Made by a program: the position numbers and the translations under genes. A DNA stretch of 64,000 bases from Zychaea mexicana (taxonomy: Eukaryota > Mucoromycota > Mucoromycetes > Mucorales > Lichtheimiaceae), in NCBI RefSeq assembly GCF_025766255.1, contig NW_026516696.1, forward strand, positions 186,001-250,000, written 5' to 3'. The stretch's first letter is position 1. Each line of letters begins with the position of its first letter. Below, in pieces: positions 36,591 to 47,931 of the stretch. Under the pieces are notes generated by a model. The model saw only the letters and a list, made by a program, of their open reading frames with translations, had not been told where the DNA came from and did no database searches.

Positions 36591-39042
36591 CGTTAGCTTT
36601 AATTTGTCATCAGACGGTTCGCTTGACGACGAGACGGACGGGTTTCGTAACTACTATGCGCCCTTATCTCAAACTTTGAATAATGACCATCAGTGGTCGC
36701 CATCCACGTCACCGGACTCGGAACGCGATCCTCACGCCGGTGGTGGTCCGCCTCACCCACCGTCTTCCTCTGGACCAGCATCAGCGTCGTCTACGTCTTA
36801 TTATGCCAGTCAACAGCAAGTATTGACAAACAACAAAAATGGCCTTGACCAGTATGGAGGCTTGTCCATGTCACATACCAATGAGATCATTGACCAGTCG
36901 AAATCGCATGATTCCGAGCAAGTTGTGGAAAGCTCAGAAAATAAGCGCTATGTGCGCTTAAACACGCTGCTTGGCAAGGGCGCTTACAAGGTTGTGTACA
37001 AGGCGATTGATCGAGAAGAGGGCTATGAGGTCGCATGGAACACGATGCAGGTAATAATAATAATAATAATACGACATTACCTCATCGGTAAAAAAAGCTA
37101 GTGAGTGACAAAAGGTCTATTTATTCACAACATGCATGTTTTTGTAACTCTATAGGCGGCACCCAAAGATCTTGAGCACGAAATTGATATTCTGAAATCG
37201 GTGCGACACCCGAACATCATTGCGTTCCACGACGCCTGGTATCAAAAGAACGAGTTTGTCTTTATTACTGAATTGATGACTTCGGGCACGCTGCGCGAGT
37301 ACATACGCAAGTTGAGTCTACCGAACAACAAGATTGTAAAGCGATGGTCGCGACAGATTTTAAAGGGCCTGGCCTACTTGCACGGCTACAATCCACCGAT
37401 CATTCACCGCGACATCAAGTGCGACAACATTTTTATCAACGGCGCGCACGGTGAAGTCAAGATCGGCGACATGGGTACGGCTGAAATGAAGATGGGCAAA
37501 AAATACACCATTATCGGTACCCCGGAATTTATGGCCCCCGAAATGTACGAAGAGCTAGGATACAGTGAAAAGGTTGATATCTATGCATTCGGCATGTGTC
37601 TTTTGGAGATGGCTACGGGCGAATACCCTTACGGAGAGTGCAGAAACCCCGCCCAAATCTACAAGAAAGTTTCTGCAGGCGTCAAGCCGGCATGCCTTCA
37701 ACAAATTCAGAACCCGGAGGTGCTTAGCATCATTGAGAACTGTCTGGGTCCCGAAGAGTCAAGGTAAGCTTGTTGTTCGTCGTCATTTGCTGTTAAGTTG
37801 GTGTGTGCTTCTGGGAAGCTGGATGGAAGATTATTGTGCCACGTTCGCACGCTCTTGACCGAGAACAATTTTTAAAAATGTTCCTAGACTTTCGGCACAA
37901 GAGATCCTCGAGCATACGTTTCTTGCTGTCGAGCCCGATGTGGTCTTACTCGCAGCCGATCCTACACATGTGCATTTGACGCTGCAGGTGGTGTTTAAGG
38001 GATTAGACAAGTTGTCGGTCAAGTTCGATTTCAACGGTGAAACGGACACGGCTGAGCAGGTTGTGCGGGAAATGATTGAAGAGCAGGTCCTCCCAGAGCG
38101 ATATCAGCATCATATCACCAAGGAGATCAATCGCATACTACGCGATCTGGACAAACCAACCAACGAGACTGAGAAGGAGATCCATCCGCGTCACTCGATC
38201 TGGCGGAGGGACACAGATGCACGTCCCGACAGCGAGATCCAGCATGAGCTGGAACGTACTCGCATGGAGCTTGAACGCACCACGGAACACGCTCGTGATA
38301 TTGAATCCAAGTGCGAGAGCTTTGAGAATCTGGCCCGCTCGGCCGAGAACCGGTACCGCGAGGCCATGCGTAACTTACGAGAGCTCCAAGAGCGTCACAA
38401 GATTGAGCTGGAAACTGTCAAGGCAGCACCGGCGGTATCGACGCCAACGGCCAGTTACCCACCCGAACCACACGCGTCGCAGGAACAAAGTCCTTACGAG
38501 GAGCACACGGCGAGCGCGCCACCCAGTGTGGATGTGGACAAGTTGGAAAAGGAGAGTCAATTCGAAGCGAACTCTCCAGCAGCGCGTGATGCGTTGGTTT
38601 CACGTATTCTTGAAGGTATCTTGGATTTTTGCCCCCCCTCCCCCCCAGTTGGTTTCCACCTTGATCACTTTTTTTACTCACCCTAAATTAATGTTGAACA
38701 GAATATTCGGATGACACCGACATTGAGGTGTTTGTGCAAGACTGTGCACGCGCATCGCATCGGAACCTCGACAAGGCACACGAATGGATCAAAAAGTTAC
38801 AAAACCAAGACATTATGACGGTGGGTGATCTGCGGGATCTGCACGATGAAGATTGGGCGGGTATTGGATTGACAGTATTTGCTCTGAGAGCGTTAAAAAA
38901 CATGCTCAAGGGCAAAAAACTGGCTGGACAAAACATCACCACGGCGACCGGTTCTTCTTATGGTGGTGGCCCTGTTACTGGCTCCAGCACGCCCGCCTCT
39001 TCTGCACCTCCATCAGCGCGTCTTTCTCCTCCGTCCACTTAG
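36529..39042 (+). CDS. WNK-type Ser/Thr protein kinase
   Basis: Exons 36529-37050, 37156-37763, 37888-38615 and 38702-39042, all in phase, give 732 residues. A poly-Gln run lies near residues 8-20, then a disordered Ser-rich N-tail. The kinase domain (about 143-400) has the WNK hallmark: the beta-3 lysine is absent (VAWNTMQ, Asn171) and a lysine lies in the glycine loop ([10 protein letters not shown], Lys154), as in animal WNKs. HRD is 258-260; the usual DFG is DMG (279-281). The activation segment [15 protein letters not shown] matches WNKs. Residues about 420-480 ([20 protein letters not shown]) match the PF2/OSR1-C-like domain that binds RFxV motifs. A coiled coil (about 505-570) and a SAM-like helical region ([19 protein letters not shown]) follow. 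In animals WNKs regulate ion cotransport and osmotic response; the fungal role is unknown. Start ATG at 36529 fits the pyrimidine-rich leader. Confidence 0.92.
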
Positions 39043-39616
39043 AGAGAGAGAGAGAGAGAAACATACCTTTGCTCTCTCTCTCTCTCCTTTGATAACAGAT
39101 TGCAGGCCATTCTTATCTGTTTTTTATACTCTTTCCCTTCCTTTCATTCCTTCCCTACATTTTTTTAATAGCTCTAAAAAAAAAGGGATCTAGTTTTTTT
39201 TTTATTTGTTTGCTTTTTTTATTGTTAGAGAACCCCCCCCCTTCACCCCATCCGCACAACCGATACACCACACACACACAATCCTCACACCCACACCCGC
39301 ACACAAACATCCAATCTTTTCCCTGTTTTTACAATGTACATATGTGAAGATTAAAAAAAAAAGGGATCGTGACACATTGGAGTTGTTTAGAATATTTAAT
39401 AATGTTTGTTTTTTAAAAACTAAAGACGTTCAGTACCACCTATTCGTCGTCAGATGGCTCAATCGCAGGTTCTTGGGGTGTGGGATACATACTTGTCAAT
39501 GAGATGATTACTTTAATTGATGATGATGATGATGATACGGTCGTAAGATGTATAAGAATGTTGGCGTAGTAGAGTGGGTATAGACGGATATGCGTTGTAT
39601 GTATACATGAGATGTA
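39043..39616. other. Convergent 3' region
   Basis: Between the kinase stop and the stop of the minus-strand UIM/UBZ gene. Contains (GA)n, CT-rich and poly-T runs and a C-run at 39230-39240; likely holds both polyadenylation sites. No gene. Confidence 0.5.
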
Positions 39617-40875
39617 TCATCGATAACGGGCCTGCCCTCGGGATTCCCAACTGAGTCCAGACACGTTTCCCCCAAAGCCGGCAGTGTCAAACTGTCCTTC
39701 TAACTCGGCATCATGTGGTGAATAATGGTCGTGAGATCTTCTTGCCGAGGTGGCGCTTGTGTTCAAACTAACATCATGTTTTCACGTTATGACACATGGT
39801 TTCATACTCTCCTTTCATGAATATGCATTTATTTACCTTTTGTGTCTTTTTTGTTCCTGCAAGACACCTGCAGCCATTGATTTTGATGCTTTATGTTTTC
39901 TCAAATTCTCTCGTTCTGCTTCGGTTGGCATTGTTGTTGTAGACGTGCTGCTGATGTGTCGCCTGTGCTTGTTACTGCTACTGCTCATGTTGGTGATGGC
40001 AGCGTCGTCAGCATTGTCAACTCCACCCGAGCAACCAAGCGTATGTTGATATAACATGGCATGTGGGACTGGCTCACGACATAACGGACATAATGACAAT
40101 TCCTAACACGCAAACCCCACTCGAAATGTCAATCATTCGCCCTTCTTTTTTGCCTTCCATCCTTTTTTTCACGACTTACTAGTTCCACATCCTCATCCTC
40201 ATAATCGTCGTCGTCTTCTTCTTCTTCTTCTTCTTTAGCAGACTGTTCAGCAGACTGTTCAATAACCGTCCGACTGTCATCAAGTTTCTCAGTTCCAAAA
40301 TCATGGAAATAAGGCGAAGGAGGACTAGACGCAAGTGGATCTGTTTCTGAATTGTACTCATAGTCGTAATCGTTGTTATTGCTGTCTTCCGCTAACCATG
40401 CATCAATGTCGGCCGTATCAAACACAATTTCCTCTTCCACTTCTTCTTGTCTAGAACGTGGTGCTGGTGGTGTTGATAATGGCCGTTCTTTTTCTTCGTG
40501 TCCTTGCTGTTGCTTTTGTTTATCTTTTCTTCGTTGTCGTTCTCGTGAAGGCGTGGGTGGCGAAGGAGAAGAAGCCTTTTCTTTTTTGACAGTGACACGA
40601 TTCGATAATGTCACAAACTGATCGTTTTCTTCTCCATTGGCGATGGAGAGTTGATCATGGTGTCGATGGAGCTCCATGGGTTTAAAATGTAGCGTGCGCT
40701 CGGCTAATAACTCGAGTCGCGCACGCTGATCATTCTCTTCCTGTAATGACTGTTGACTTAATGCAATCGCACGTTGTAGATCGCGTTCTTCTTGTTCTTG
40801 AGGCGTTTCAGTAGGCTGTTGTTCTCGTTTTGATTTGGGCCGTAGCCACGTTTTTAATCCTTTGGAAGGGGGCAT
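39617..40875 (-). CDS. UIM and UBZ4 ubiquitin-binding protein
   Basis: Exons 40875-40180, 40102-39837 and 39767-39617, in agreeing phase, give 370 residues. Near the N-terminus, residues 28-46 (QEERDLQRAIALSQQSLQEE) form a ubiquitin-interacting motif with the conserved Ala36 and Ser40. A long acidic/Ser-rich disordered part follows, with an Asp/Glu run near 205-225. Residues 237-256, CPLCREPVPHAMLYQHTLGC, fit the UBZ4 zinc finger (C-x2-C-x11-H-x3-C) of RAD18, which binds ubiquitin. A basic Lys/Arg/His-rich segment follows, and the C-terminus ends SWESRGQARYR. UIM plus UBZ4 suggests a reader of ubiquitin chains at DNA damage or on chromatin; the protein is not one I recognise. It converges with the WNK-like kinase gene. 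Confidence 0.8.
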
Positions 40876-41222
40876 TGAGTGACCGCAGCAGTAAAGAATA
40901 GAATTGGCGAGAAAAGGAGGGCGACAACGGTAAGTATGTCAACAGAAAGATAACTCGTCAAAAAGAAAAGCTCAAAACCCGCTTATGGCAGGTGCAAATG
41001 TTTGTTTCCATTTTCAGATTGGCATTGTCGTCTGCAACAGATGCATTTGTCCTTGTGTTAGTAAAGCGTTATGCGCTAATAGTAGGATCTTTGTACATGC
41101 AAACGCCTCCTACTATCACGTTTATACTGTTAGTTGTAAGTCGAACACAGTTTCAGTCCAGCGATTTCTCGCCATCGCTGGTCAGCTCTCTTTGACATGA
41201 CCGAGAAAAGTACGTCCTGACT
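40876..41222. other. Upstream flank of UIM/UBZ gene
   Basis: Promoter and leader region for the minus-strand UIM/UBZ gene. Overlapping plus-strand frames at 40985-41200 show no domain. Confidence 0.35.
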
Positions 41223-41644
41223 TTAAGCAGATGCATCATTAGTAACGGGACACTCCAGCCACTTATTGTCAAGGACCTGAAGCAACAATATAGATTCGGG
41301 CAAAAGTTATCCACGCAATTCTTACATGAGTACATACCGTCAATTCTTTGAAACTTTTCCAAACTGACAGCTTGTCCAGCAGTGTTTGCCTGTATGCTTG
41401 TTCACGAACGGGGTAAACGCCCCATTCCATTTCACAGTGTTCTTTATCATTATCCTACTCCTCTTCACCGTGTTGTTGATCCACAGTCTACTATTGTCAA
41501 CACCAACGTCAACGCAATTACGTTTCAGCCTTTACCTAAATCGGTCATTCGCTGATGTGCTTCTGCCAAAACGTCAGCGACCAGACGTTCTAATAAATGG
41601 TATCCAAGTTCAAAGCTCGAGAACGAGTAAGAGCAGCTTTTTTT
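41223..41644 (-). CDS. 3' part of an uncharacterised spliced gene
   Basis: Three exon-like blocks join in phase: 41644-41536 (acceptor ctcacag, donor gtaaag), 41441-41338 (acceptor ataaag, donor gtatgt) and 41276-41223 (acceptor cttcag, stop TAA). They encode a helical, charged segment (LGYHLLERLVADVLAEAHQR, then REQAYRQTLLDKLSVWKSFK) and end PVTNDASA. Two consistent junctions make a real gene or recent pseudogene likely. No upstream exon with a start codon could be fixed, and a competing frame in the first block also reads like protein. No family recognised. Confidence 0.4.
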
Positions 41645-41804
41645 CTGTGAGAAAGATTCAAGAGACAGGTGCAGACAGATAAAGCTTTTTAGCATTGGAC
41701 AATAGCGGTAGCGGGAGCTTTTGTGAGATGGAGGCAGGAACAGAAACATATGAACCGAAGGCGGGAGTAAAACGATCTACAATGGTTCCCCGTTAACATC
41801 ATCT

Positions 41805-42783
41805 TTAGATAAATCCATCCATCCGTTGTGTCAACCCTTTCAATAGAGTGGCTATCTCATTAGGAGTCACCCACTTTGTGGGATACTTGAAAAGTCTCTT
41901 ATAATCCTTGTCAATCAGTTCAAAGACATAGCCAAAAAAAAGTCAGCCAAAAATTAGTAGGGGCACCTTTACCGTTAAGCTATATTCCACATCTCAAATG
42001 TGTCTATTATGTGTGGATGACCGCATCAATTACGAGGATGACGAATAAAAGAAATCTCATGTCGTGCTTAGCTCTCAGATAAAGAAGAACCTAATGATGG
42101 GAGGTTGGCCTGTTCTATCATGCTTCCAAGTGAAAACATATCCGCGTCATTCTTCATATGACTTCACTAACAGCACCTACCCACCAAGCTGTCAATAGAA
42201 CCATCGTTTGCAGTAGGTGTCATGATACAGTATGGTGTAATTCATGGCATCACTATTAGTATTGATGACCGCATGTCTCCATGCCATCCAACAATCTGCC
42301 ACACTGAGAAGCACCACTATCATGCTATAGGTTTAGAATGTCGTCCGCGTATGTAAGCAGCAGTAATAAGACTTGAGCGAATGTTACATGGATGCTCATT
42401 TTGTAGAGTATCTCTTGCCATCTCTGTTGTAATCCCATTGAATTTATAAAGTCGTACAGTTTGTAAGCTTTGCACTTCGCTTATGATGCGCGTTTCTTTA
42501 TTTTTAGACGCATGTTTGAAAAAATCACCGAGATCAGGTTGGACAGCAAGGTGTATGTGGGCTATGCTCATCAATCATGATTCCCAGTGTGTCGAAGAAA
42601 TTCTGCACCAGTTGTTTGTTCTAGACACCAATTATTTTTAGCTGTATGTTCTAACTGAATCAAGATAGAGGCAATCGACCGACTGATATGGAACAGCTCG
42701 AATAAATGGTAATCAATGAAAAACGGAGCAGAAGATGTTTTCTGACAGCGTTTAGAGCCCATCACGTGGATAGCAGAGGCCAA
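41805..42783 (-). pseudogene. Decayed gene, possibly kinase-like
   Basis: Minus-strand pieces in order but with frame shifts and stops: 42783-42571 (ends EFLRHTGNHD), 42574-42320 (AVQPDLGDFFKHASKNKETR), about 42160-42074 (MKNDADMFSLGSMIEQANLP) and 41945-41805 (FELIDKDYKRLFKYPTKWVT to a stop). The third resembles subdomain IX of protein kinases (D-x-[FY]-SLG). No HRD or DFG motif is visible. The family call is tentative. Confidence 0.3.
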
Positions 42784-43968
42784 GTCAGTGAAATGCAGAA
42801 GCAGTACAAGGTGAATGATAAAGTAAGAGTAGTCTCGCGCATATTTCTATATAGGTGATTCAATGAGCCATTGCTTATGCTTACAACACAGCAGTTCTCT
42901 TATCTATTGATAAAGACAATGACCTAAGCCAAAGGGAAAAAGTAGAATGACTCGGTAGTAGAGACAGCATACCGCCCCCAACGTTTTTGGTATGGTCAGG
43001 AAAAACAATTGCGCTGTGTCTGTCCAATTGTTTCTATATCCGCGCAAGAGCAACTATGCAGATTCCAGATCACTCCATTGAACTTCGGGAGAGAAGAGCT
43101 AGTATTTCAGTGACACCATTTATTCATAGTCTGTAAATTAGTTAAAAAAACAATGATTTTCCAATTTTGATGATAAAAGTTGGTACAGAGGCTATTGGCA
43201 TAGTCAACCTCATCTCGCGCCAAAAGCATTATCAAGTGGAAGAATTATTGCCGGCGGGTTAAAAAAATGGTTTTTTTAGTGCCATTGAGTTATTTGTATA
43301 TAGATGATATGGAAGGCAAGGGTACGCATGCTTCTTATTCATGCTTCCAAAATGAGCTACCAAAGCAAGCATTGACGTTGACAGGTATTGCTGTTAGGCC
43401 AACTATCCAAGTAGTAAAGAGATGAAGCTGCAGAGTGCAAGTAAAAGTAGGTAAGTAGTAAAGGGATCATCATCACCGATCGTTGCTGACTTTTTTTTTT
43501 CGTTTTTCTGAGATTTTCGCTGTATTTGATGTACCTGATAAATGAAGTGTATCTTGTCTTTCTAATTCAGCTGTAGCTGTAGCAGCAACAGCAACAGGAA
43601 CAGGAAACACAAGAGCAGCAGCAGTGCACAGATTATATAAACTTTTTAATTAAAAGCGTTTAGCCAAAGCAACCGCTCAAGTCGTGTATTTTTGGCTCAG
43701 AAAGAGTAATCAAACCCCATTTGGTGTAACAGTGTGATCTACCATTTTCTGGGTAGGTTAGGTTACACACAGTTCAAGTTGAGCTTCATTACCTTGAAAC
43801 ATCAATATTTTATATGTACACACACACCCTACATAATACACTGAACCTGTGCTCTCTTTTTTTTTTTTTTTCTTTTCACCCCATTACCCTTCCCAATTTG
43901 TAGGGTTCAACATCCCCCGTTTCTCTTTCTACCTTTTTTGTCTTTGTTTTGGCTAACTCGTACAAGGC
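42784..43968. other. Intergenic region and RhoGAP leader
   Basis: No gene supported. A (GCA)n-like patch at 43585-43627 and a long pyrimidine-rich leader (about 43855-43950) precede the RhoGAP start. Confidence 0.4.
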
Positions 43969-46900
43969 ATGGAACAGGACAAGAAACAAAAAAAGAATGC
44001 ACGCAAAAGCTTTGCCGTGGCAACAAATGCCATCAAGATGGTGTACCCGTCATCGGTAAAAGAACAAAATGAAAGACACTGTTGACAATGCGCGAAATGA
44101 CTAGACTCTAGGTGGCTGTAAAAAAAACAATAGAGTGAAGCTTACCTGAGTGTATTTTTCATTCTGAATATCACTATAGCGGCCGCCTTATGATCCTCAA
44201 TTGGAACAAATGGTCTATTCACAGTCAACAGTCGTGGATACGATCATGAAGGATTCGAGCGATGATTTGGGACGATTCATCACGTATTTACGGCAACGGT
44301 AAAACCTCATACTCGAAACATATATATATATATATAATGATAACTGATAACAACATGGATCACTCATGCATCGATCTGACTAGTGTCGAATTGGAGGAAG
44401 GATATCAGACTTCTTTGGATAGAATTCTCGGCTCATTGCAGCAAGGCAAGCCATCTTCGTCGTCGTCGTCGTCTTCAGCCTCAGGGGCTAATGGTGCACC
44501 CTCATCGCCACCACGCGATCCAAAACAAACAACAACATTGTATCACGGTTTCATGGCGCATGTCGACACGAGTGTTCACCAACGACCATTACGAATACAA
44601 TACATACAGGCCATCAAGGGTCAGCTACAAGCCCTTGCTGAACTCAAGGTAAGATTATGTGCTACCTGGAATTTTATTAATATTAAACCGTTCAACTGGG
44701 ATTCAAAAAAGAAGCTTTTTTTAACTTGATTAATTCCAGGAACAACATGATCGTACAAGGCGGATCCACCGGAAAAACATGCGCCATATGAACACACAGT
44801 ATCTTCAAACTCGCATGTACGAATTACCAGCAGTAAGTCCTTCTCAACGATGTGTGTTCCAGATGATGATGATGATGACGCGTGGGAAATGGGTTTCGAT
44901 AAAAGTGAACTCAATTGCCGTTTTGTCGGGTGTCGTTTGGGTATATGTTCACTTGCAAAAAGGCACGAGATGCATATGTACAAAAATGGCAGGAGATCGA
45001 GAGGATCGCCAATGCAGCCATCCCAAGCACACCGATATCCCCCATCGTACCGTCTTCGAGTCGCTCCACGAGCGCGTCCAGCTTACTGACCCCTATCACT
45101 ACCACAAGTACGAGCAACAGCAGTCTCTCGCCAACAACTAAAAATAGCGCGACCGTCGACGACGACGAGAGTGCTCGATTGCCACCTATTCCCACTCGTC
45201 AACCGTCGTTTCCTACGCGACAACCATCATTTCCCAGCATCGTCACGACCGCAATGCAGCAACAATCCGAAATCGTTCCGCCCACGCCAACAACACCCAC
45301 CACACCGCATCGAAGGATCGAGCGCTTTGTCAACAAACTCTCGCATAGTATGGGCACGAACCAGCAACTCGATCCGGTCAAGCAAAGTGCACGCACGGCT
45401 AAACTCAAAGTAGAAGTGGTTGAAGCAGGTACAGAAACAAAAAAAAAAAGGATCAGTTATTAAAAAATGAAAGGGAAAGGGTGGGGTCTCAAAGTGAGGG
45501 GGGGTGGTGGTGGTGGAGGTCCTGCCCTTGGGGAAATCCATCGAAACATGGGGCCCTAACTGTATGGGTTAGACAAGGAGTACCGCAAAATGGTGCGCAA
45601 ATTGGATGCATTGAGTAAACGTCAAGCAGCAGCCAACGACTTTGCCATCAAGATAGCACAAGAGCAACTAGCAGAAAAGACAGCCATGGTCAAGAATTGT
45701 CTGACACAGATCATGGATTCGGAAGCTTTCAAGTTCAATGGTGTGCATGAAACGATCCAGAGCACACGCCACGCTTTGAATCTCGATCCCGATCGTGACG
45801 CTGCCTTGTATCAAGATATGCTGGATCGCAACCGTCATCCTATGCCTGAGCCCATCTACTATCATAATTATCATGTCGGCGAATGCAGATGTAAGGGTTA
45901 TTTTCCAGTATTCTGCTTGGATGGGGATAAGAGGATTGTTTCTGCTTTTCGCCACTCTGTTAATAGACCCCTAACAACGTGCATAATGCCTATGTAGTTT
46001 TGATTTTTGGCACTTCGCTCATGGAATACGCTCAACAACACCAACGATCTCCACCTCTTATTGTAACAAAGTGCATTAAAACCATCGAACGACAGGGTGG
46101 ATTAGAGCGTGAGGGCATCTATCGGATATCGGGCAAACAAATCAACATTGACAAGCTCAAGCATGCTTTTGAGCGTAACGAGGAAGGAGTCGTTTTGGGA
46201 CAAGAGGGCATTCCGGAAGATGTGTTCAGTGTTGCTTCGTTACTGAAAATCTTTCTCCGTGACCTGGCGTCACCGCTGTTTCCGTTCAAGCTCGGTGACC
46301 GTGTGACCTATTCTCGTAAATATATAATTATCCGTTTTTACACACACAAAAAAAAAAGATAGCTTTTTGCCTTTGATGATATGGTTTAAGCTTAGCGGAA
46401 CACAATTATGATTATAGAAATCCCGGACAAGGAGCTGCGACTGATGAACTTACTGACGCGTATTCTCAAACTGCCACCGGCGAATTACGATACTCTGAAG
46501 TTCCTCATTGAACATTTAGCAAAGTAAGTAAGCCTTATACTTTGGATCATGGCAACACAAAACACACACAATGTACAGTTTGGGATATTTTTCCTTTTAC
46601 AGAACATAGCATCTAATTTTGAATATTTCTTGATCCAGGATTGTATCCTTTGTAGAAAAGAACAAAATGACGATCCAAAACTTATCACTCATGTTCACGC
46701 CGGCCATATTCCAGGATCACAACCAAGCACAGCGGTCACCTGGAGAGTGGTACAGCGATTGTGTCCTCGAAGATTTGGTTGTGAATTGTGAAACACTGTT
46801 TGCGGATAAAGATCTTCGCGGTGCATCTGCGATTACGGGTGTGATTGAGTACGGGTTCCATGAAGAAGAATACGACTTTGACCTGCCATCGTCACCGTCG

Positions 46901-47437
46901 AGTTCCATGTATGCCCGGACGAACTCTTCTCCAACGACAGAATCTGATCCCGAGTATGGTGTCGACGAAGAGGATGTATCGCCTCAGGAGGAGCAGCATG
47001 ATCCTATACTCGATCAAAGCAATAACAACAACAACTATTACGACATGGTGGACCAGCAACCGAAATTCAAAACTGCTTCAAAGGACAGAGGCCTCACTGT
47101 TAATACCCGACTTTCAAACGAACATATCACTCCTTCTGTAGCAGTGATCGATACCCAGCAGCAGCAACAACAACAACAACAACAACAACAACAAGAAAAA
47201 AGGCATCCCATTCCACCTATCGCCACCATCAATAGCGCCACTATCCCACCGCCTTCACTAGACTGGTTATCCCAGGATCCCAGTTCAGCGGATTCATCAT
47301 CATCATCAGCAGCAGCAGCAGCAGCAGAAGGGGCAGCGCCTGGCCTGCAAAGGTCAGCCACTGTTGGTGCGACCCTGAAAAGAAACGCACGTGTACCACG
47401 TGAAGGCGCTCCTCGACGCTTAAGCCGAAGGGATTGA
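43969..47437 (+). CDS. F-BAR/RhoGAP protein
   Basis: A GTPase-activating protein for Rho-family GTPases with an F-BAR-like membrane-binding helical region, as in yeast Rgd1. Exons: 43969-44055, 44180-44298, 44384-44648, 44740-44832, 44963-45428, 45573-45890, 45998-46315, 46418-46523 and 46639-47437; phases agree, giving 856 residues. Helices in exons 1-5 (ARDAYVQKWQEIERIA) and exon 6 (EYRKMVRKLDALSKRQAAAN) match F-BAR, separated by a Ser/Thr/Pro-rich insertion (about 205-335). The RhoGAP domain spans about 450-640 with arginine finger Arg492 in GIYRISGK and KIFLRDLASPLFPF. The C-tail has poly-Gln (about 763-775), Ser and Ala runs. The exon 5 acceptor (aaaaag before 44963) is weak and is the least certain boundary. 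Confidence 0.88.
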
Positions 47438-47931
47438 GAACAATTTATTTATCTATCTACCACCTATACTACCTACTTACATAACTGCCTAGTCACACCT
47501 TATATCCACTATACTCTTTCCTCATCAGTCTACAATGTTACCTACCTCCTCCTTACATACTCCATATGATTCTATAATATCATTTTTACTCTGCTTTCTG
47601 CATTGCTGGCGATAGTAACTGACTCAGTGAGGAAATCGACCAATGTGTGTGTGTGTGTGTGTGTGTGTGAAAGTGACGATGATCGTCACGATTTATACTG
47701 CCGGAACTCCCGAAAGGGGCAAATACCACCACCGGAGACTTTTTCGTTGAAAAATGCCCGGCATAACAGACACGTTCTTATTTGTTGACGGGGCCCGCGG
47801 TGCATGCCAACGCCAGAACATGTCAAATGCTGCGAAAAAAGAAATCCCCGAGAAATTAAGGGAAAGCCCTCTCTGCAAGAAAAGGGTGCTTTTTTTTCCC
47901 CTTTTTCCTTTTGTTCTTTCGCTTTGATCCC
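47438..47931. other. Spacer with (TG)n run
   Basis: Holds the 3' region of the RhoGAP gene, a (TG)n microsatellite at 47645-47669 and the promoter of the Zn2Cys6/PAS gene, including a T-rich leader at 47890-47920. No gene. Confidence 0.5.

Noticed and set aside
41386..41682. 98-residue plus-strand frame with hydrophobic segment
   Set aside because: Opposite to minus-strand blocks with consistent splice signals; no leader or domain supports it.
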